A stretch of DNA of 57,503 bases from Microbispora triticiradicis (lineage in GTDB: Bacteria; Actinomycetota; Actinomycetes; Streptosporangiales; Streptosporangiaceae), in contig QFZU02000185.1 of assembly GCA_003260025.2 (NCBI GenBank), positions 1 through 57,503 on the forward strand, given 5' to 3'. The notes beneath the pieces were generated by a model. That model did no database searches. It worked only from the letters and a program-made list of their open reading frames with translations, and had not been told where the DNA came from. Positions 55,468-57,503 of the stretch are shown piece after piece. Positions within the stretch are counted from its first letter, which is position 1, and every line of letters starts with the position of its first letter. A program made the position numbers and the translations under genes.

Positions 55468-56208
55468 GTGGGAGTCCTTCAGCGCTTCGAGCGCAGGCTC
55501 GAAGGGATGGTTGAAGGGGCCTTCGCGCGGGCGTTCAAGTCCGACCTCCAGCCGGTCGAGGTTGCCAGCGCCGTGCAGAGGGAGATGGACGAGCGCGCCG
55601 CGATCGTCGCTCAGGGTCGCACGCTCGTGCCGAACGACTTCGTGGTGGAGCTGTCGACGACCGACAGCGAGCGCCTGGAGGTGTACGCCGACAGCATCAG
55701 CCACGAGCTCGCCACGCTCGCCCGGGAGTACGCCAAGGAGCAGGGGTACTCGTTCGTCGGGCCGGTGCGGGTGCGCTTCGAGACCGCCGACGACCTCGCG
55801 GTCGGGCTGTTCCGCATCCGGTCGGGCGTGATCCGTGGCGCCACGGTCGAGCAGGACGAGATCCGGCAGCCGCCGAGCGACCTGCCCGCCAGCCGGCCCA
55901 GCGCGTTCCAGGGCCGGCCCCGGCTGCTCGTCTCGACCCAGGACGACCCCCAGGGGCAGCGTTCGTACGAGCTGACCACACCGGTGACGTTGCTGGGACG
56001 CGGAACCGATTGTGATCTACGACTGGTGGATCCCGGCGTATCGCGGCATCATGCCGAGCTACGGGTAGAGGGGCCACAGGTCGTGCTCGTGGACCTGGGG
56101 TCGACCAACGGCACCTTCGTCAACGGCCAGCCGGTCCGCAGGGTCGAGATGCAGGATGGGACGAGGGTGACCCTCGGCCGCACGACACTGGTGTTCCGGC
56201 GCGATTAG
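55468..56208 (+). CDS. fhaA: DUF3662/FHA-domain protein FhaA
   Basis: 246 residues. N-terminal DUF3662 domain (VLQRFERRLEGMVEGAFARA, SDLQPVEVASAVQREMDE) and C-terminal FHA domain with TLLGRGTDCDLRLVDPGVSR (R and S of the phosphothreonine site), HHAELRVEG and DLGSTNGTFVNG. The Mycobacterium homologue binds phosphorylated MviN/PknB and controls peptidoglycan synthesis. GTG 55468 follows GGAAGGGAG. It is first in the fhaA-fhaB-pstP run. Confidence 0.95.
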   Translation: MGVLQRFERRLEGMVEGAFARAFKSDLQPVEVASAVQREMDERAAIVAQGRTLVPNDFVVELSTTDSERLEVYADSISHELATLAREYAKEQGYSFVGPVRVRFETADDLAVGLFRIRSGVIRGATVEQDEIRQPPSDLPASRPSAFQGRPRLLVSTQDDPQGQRSYELTTPVTLLGRGTDCDLRLVDPGVSRHHAELRVEGPQVVLVDLGSTNGTFVNGQPVRRVEMQDGTRVTLGRTTLVFRRD

Positions 56209-56224
56209 AGGTAACAAACGGTCC

Positions 56225-56689
56225 ATGTCCGAGCTAACGCTGCTGCTGATCCGGCTCGCCTTCCTGGCGGTGCTGTGGTTCTTCGTGATCGCCGCGGTCG
56301 GCGTCATCCGGACAGACCTGTTCGGTTCGCGCACGGCTCCCGCCCCCCCTCGGAAACCGGCCAGGCAACCACGACCGGTGTCCAAGCCCAAAAAGGGCGA
56401 ACCACGTCAGCTCATCGTCACCGGTGGCCCCCTGCAAGGGACCATCATCAACCTCACGGAGACGCCAATCACCATCGGCCGGGCGAACGACGCCACGCTG
56501 GTACTCAGCGACGACTACGCTTCGAGTCGGCACGCCCGGCTCTTTCCGCAGGACGGCCAGTGGATCGTGGAAGACCTCGGATCCACCAACGGCACGTACC
56601 TCGAACGTTCGAAAGTGACCCGCCCGACCCCGGTGCCCCTCGGAGTTCCGATCCGCATCGGCAAGACCGTCATCGAATTGCGCAAATGA
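56225..56689 (+). CDS. fhaB: FHA-domain protein FhaB/FipA
   Basis: 154 residues. An N-terminal membrane helix (LLLIRLAFLAVLWFFVIAAV), a basic Pro-rich linker and an FHA domain (ITIGRANDATLVLSDDYASS, RHARLFPQ, DLGSTNGTYL). In mycobacteria this protein links PknB signalling to FtsZ and FtsQ at the septum. The stop overlaps the pstP start (ATGA), so the two genes are coupled. Confidence 0.95.
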   Translation: MSELTLLLIRLAFLAVLWFFVIAAVGVIRTDLFGSRTAPAPPRKPARQPRPVSKPKKGEPRQLIVTGGPLQGTIINLTETPITIGRANDATLVLSDDYASSRHARLFPQDGQWIVEDLGSTNGTYLERSKVTRPTPVPLGVPIRIGKTVIELRK

Positions 56690-57503
56690 CCATCGCACTC
56701 CGCTACGCCGCTCGCTCGGACGTCGGGCTCCTCCGTGAAGGCAACGAGGACTCGGCGTACGCCAGCGGCCGCCTGCTGGCCGTCGCCGACGGCATGGGCG
56801 GGCATGCTCACGGCGAGGTGGCCAGCTCGGTCGCCATCGCCGCAATGTCGTCCCTCGACCGGGACGCCTCCGGCGGTGACCTGCTCGGCGCCATCGAGGC
56901 TGCGGTCCGGGACGCCAACCACCAGTTGCACGCGATGGTGGCCCGGGACCCGAGCCTCAAGGGCATGGGCACCACCCTCACCGCGATGCTCTGGAGCGGC
57001 CCGCGCTTCGCCCTGGTCCATGTGGGCGACTCCCGGGCCTATCTGCTCAGGAACGGCGAGCTGTACCAGATCACGCACGACCACACACTGGTGCAGTCGC
57101 TGGTGGACGACGGGCGGATCACCCAGGAGGAGGCCGCCAACCATCCCCAGCGCTCGATCCTGCTGCGGGCGCTCGACGGCAGCGGCGAGGTCGATCCCGA
57201 CCTGCAGGACCGGGAGGCCCAGGTGGGCGACCGGTACCTGCTGTGCTCGGACGGCCTGTCCACCGTGGTCAGCGCCGAGACCCTGCATCTCACCCTGACC
57301 ACGATCGACGATCCCGAGGACGTCGTCCGGCAGCTCATCGACCTCGCCAACCGGGGCGGCGGGCCGGACAACATCACCTGCGTGGTCGCCGACGTGATCG
57401 AGGTGGACGACGTGCAGCCGCCGCCGCTGGCCGCGGCGGTCGTGGGCGCGGCCGGCTCCGGCCGGGGGCGTTCCACCGCGCCGCCCGACACGCCGGCGGG
57501 CCG
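56686..57503 (+). CDS. pstP: PP2C-type Ser/Thr phosphatase PstP (3' end outside window)
   Basis: The first 272 residues are visible. PPM motifs: RSDVGLLREGNEDSAY, LLAVADGMGGHAHGEVAS (metal Asp in ADGMGG), MGTTLTAMLW, LVHVGDSRAYLL, YLLCSDGLSTVV and GGGPDNITCVVAD. It dephosphorylates PknA/PknB and their substrates. After ~240 a Pro/Ala-rich linker to the expected membrane helix begins, where the window ends. rodA, pbpA, pknA and pknB usually follow. Confidence 0.95.
   Translation, partial: MTIALRYAARSDVGLLREGNEDSAYASGRLLAVADGMGGHAHGEVASSVAIAAMSSLDRDASGGDLLGAIEAAVRDANHQLHAMVARDPSLKGMGTTLTAMLWSGPRFALVHVGDSRAYLLRNGELYQITHDHTLVQSLVDDGRITQEEAANHPQRSILLRALDGSGEVDPDLQDREAQVGDRYLLCSDGLSTVVSAETLHLTLTTIDDPEDVVRQLIDLANRGGGPDNITCVVADVIEVDDVQPPPLAAAVVGAAGSGRGRSTAPPDTPAG

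Overview
The window is GC-rich, densely coded DNA with many GTG starts, typical of a filamentous actinomycete. A bacterial proteasome activator (bpa), polyprenol-mannosyltransferase-type enzymes, secreted polysaccharide-acting proteins and the fhaA-fhaB-pstP cluster at the right end suggest a Streptosporangiales-like organism, probably not far from the replication origin. The taxonomic assignment is inference, not a database match.

Left part (1-18.2 kb) is mostly metabolic and accessory: an MFS tail, an MBL-fold hydrolase diverging from an MFS permease, a PIG-L deacetylase, a very large Tat-exported beta-propeller/amidohydrolase fusion, a manganese-type riboswitch leader in front of an 81-residue membrane protein, a secreted beta-helix protein with a LacI-type operator, an XRE/DUF5753 regulator, a VOC protein with a divergent WYL regulator, a DHA2 drug exporter, a secreted lamin-tail protein and a secreted GH10 xylanase with promoter and xylanase-type operators.

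The 18.4-22.1 kb segment looks like an insertion. A truncated MFS gene lies beside a 1026-residue membrane-embedded NACHT-type NTPase with TPR-like C-terminal repeats, which starts just behind the 3' end of tRNA-Ser(UGA). It is the best candidate for an undescribed (possibly defence) protein.

The core part (22-36.7 kb) holds a ParA/MinD-like ATPase with a repetitive N-terminus, a quinone oxidoreductase, bpa, a HAD phosphatase, a cold-shock protein, serS, pheA, and two polyprenol-dependent glycosyltransferases, a GT2 enzyme, a multi-pass phosphatase-like protein and a STAS anti-anti-sigma factor.

The 37-45.5 kb part carries a DUF2975/XRE pair, an unannotated six-cysteine 52-residue peptide, a two-component system, a parS-like site, a small membrane-protein/DUF6412/YidC-paralogue cluster, a GNAT enzyme, an RsbW-like kinase, ogt, and a CytX-type permease under a TPP riboswitch. 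The 45.5-47.1 kb stretch is accessory, with two conserved hypotheticals. The right end (47.1-57.5 kb) has a rhodanese, an alpha/beta hydrolase with an inverted repeat around its start, an Fpg/Nei glycosylase, TenA (which with CytX makes a thiamine-pyrimidine salvage route), GPP34, an LCP ligase, two CNNM/CorC proteins, tRNA-Leu(CAG) followed by a duplicated 69-bp element, and the truncated fhaA-fhaB-pstP operon.

At least eight genes have a TANNNT box ending 6-7 nt before the start codon and no Shine-Dalgarno sequence, which points to frequent leaderless transcription.
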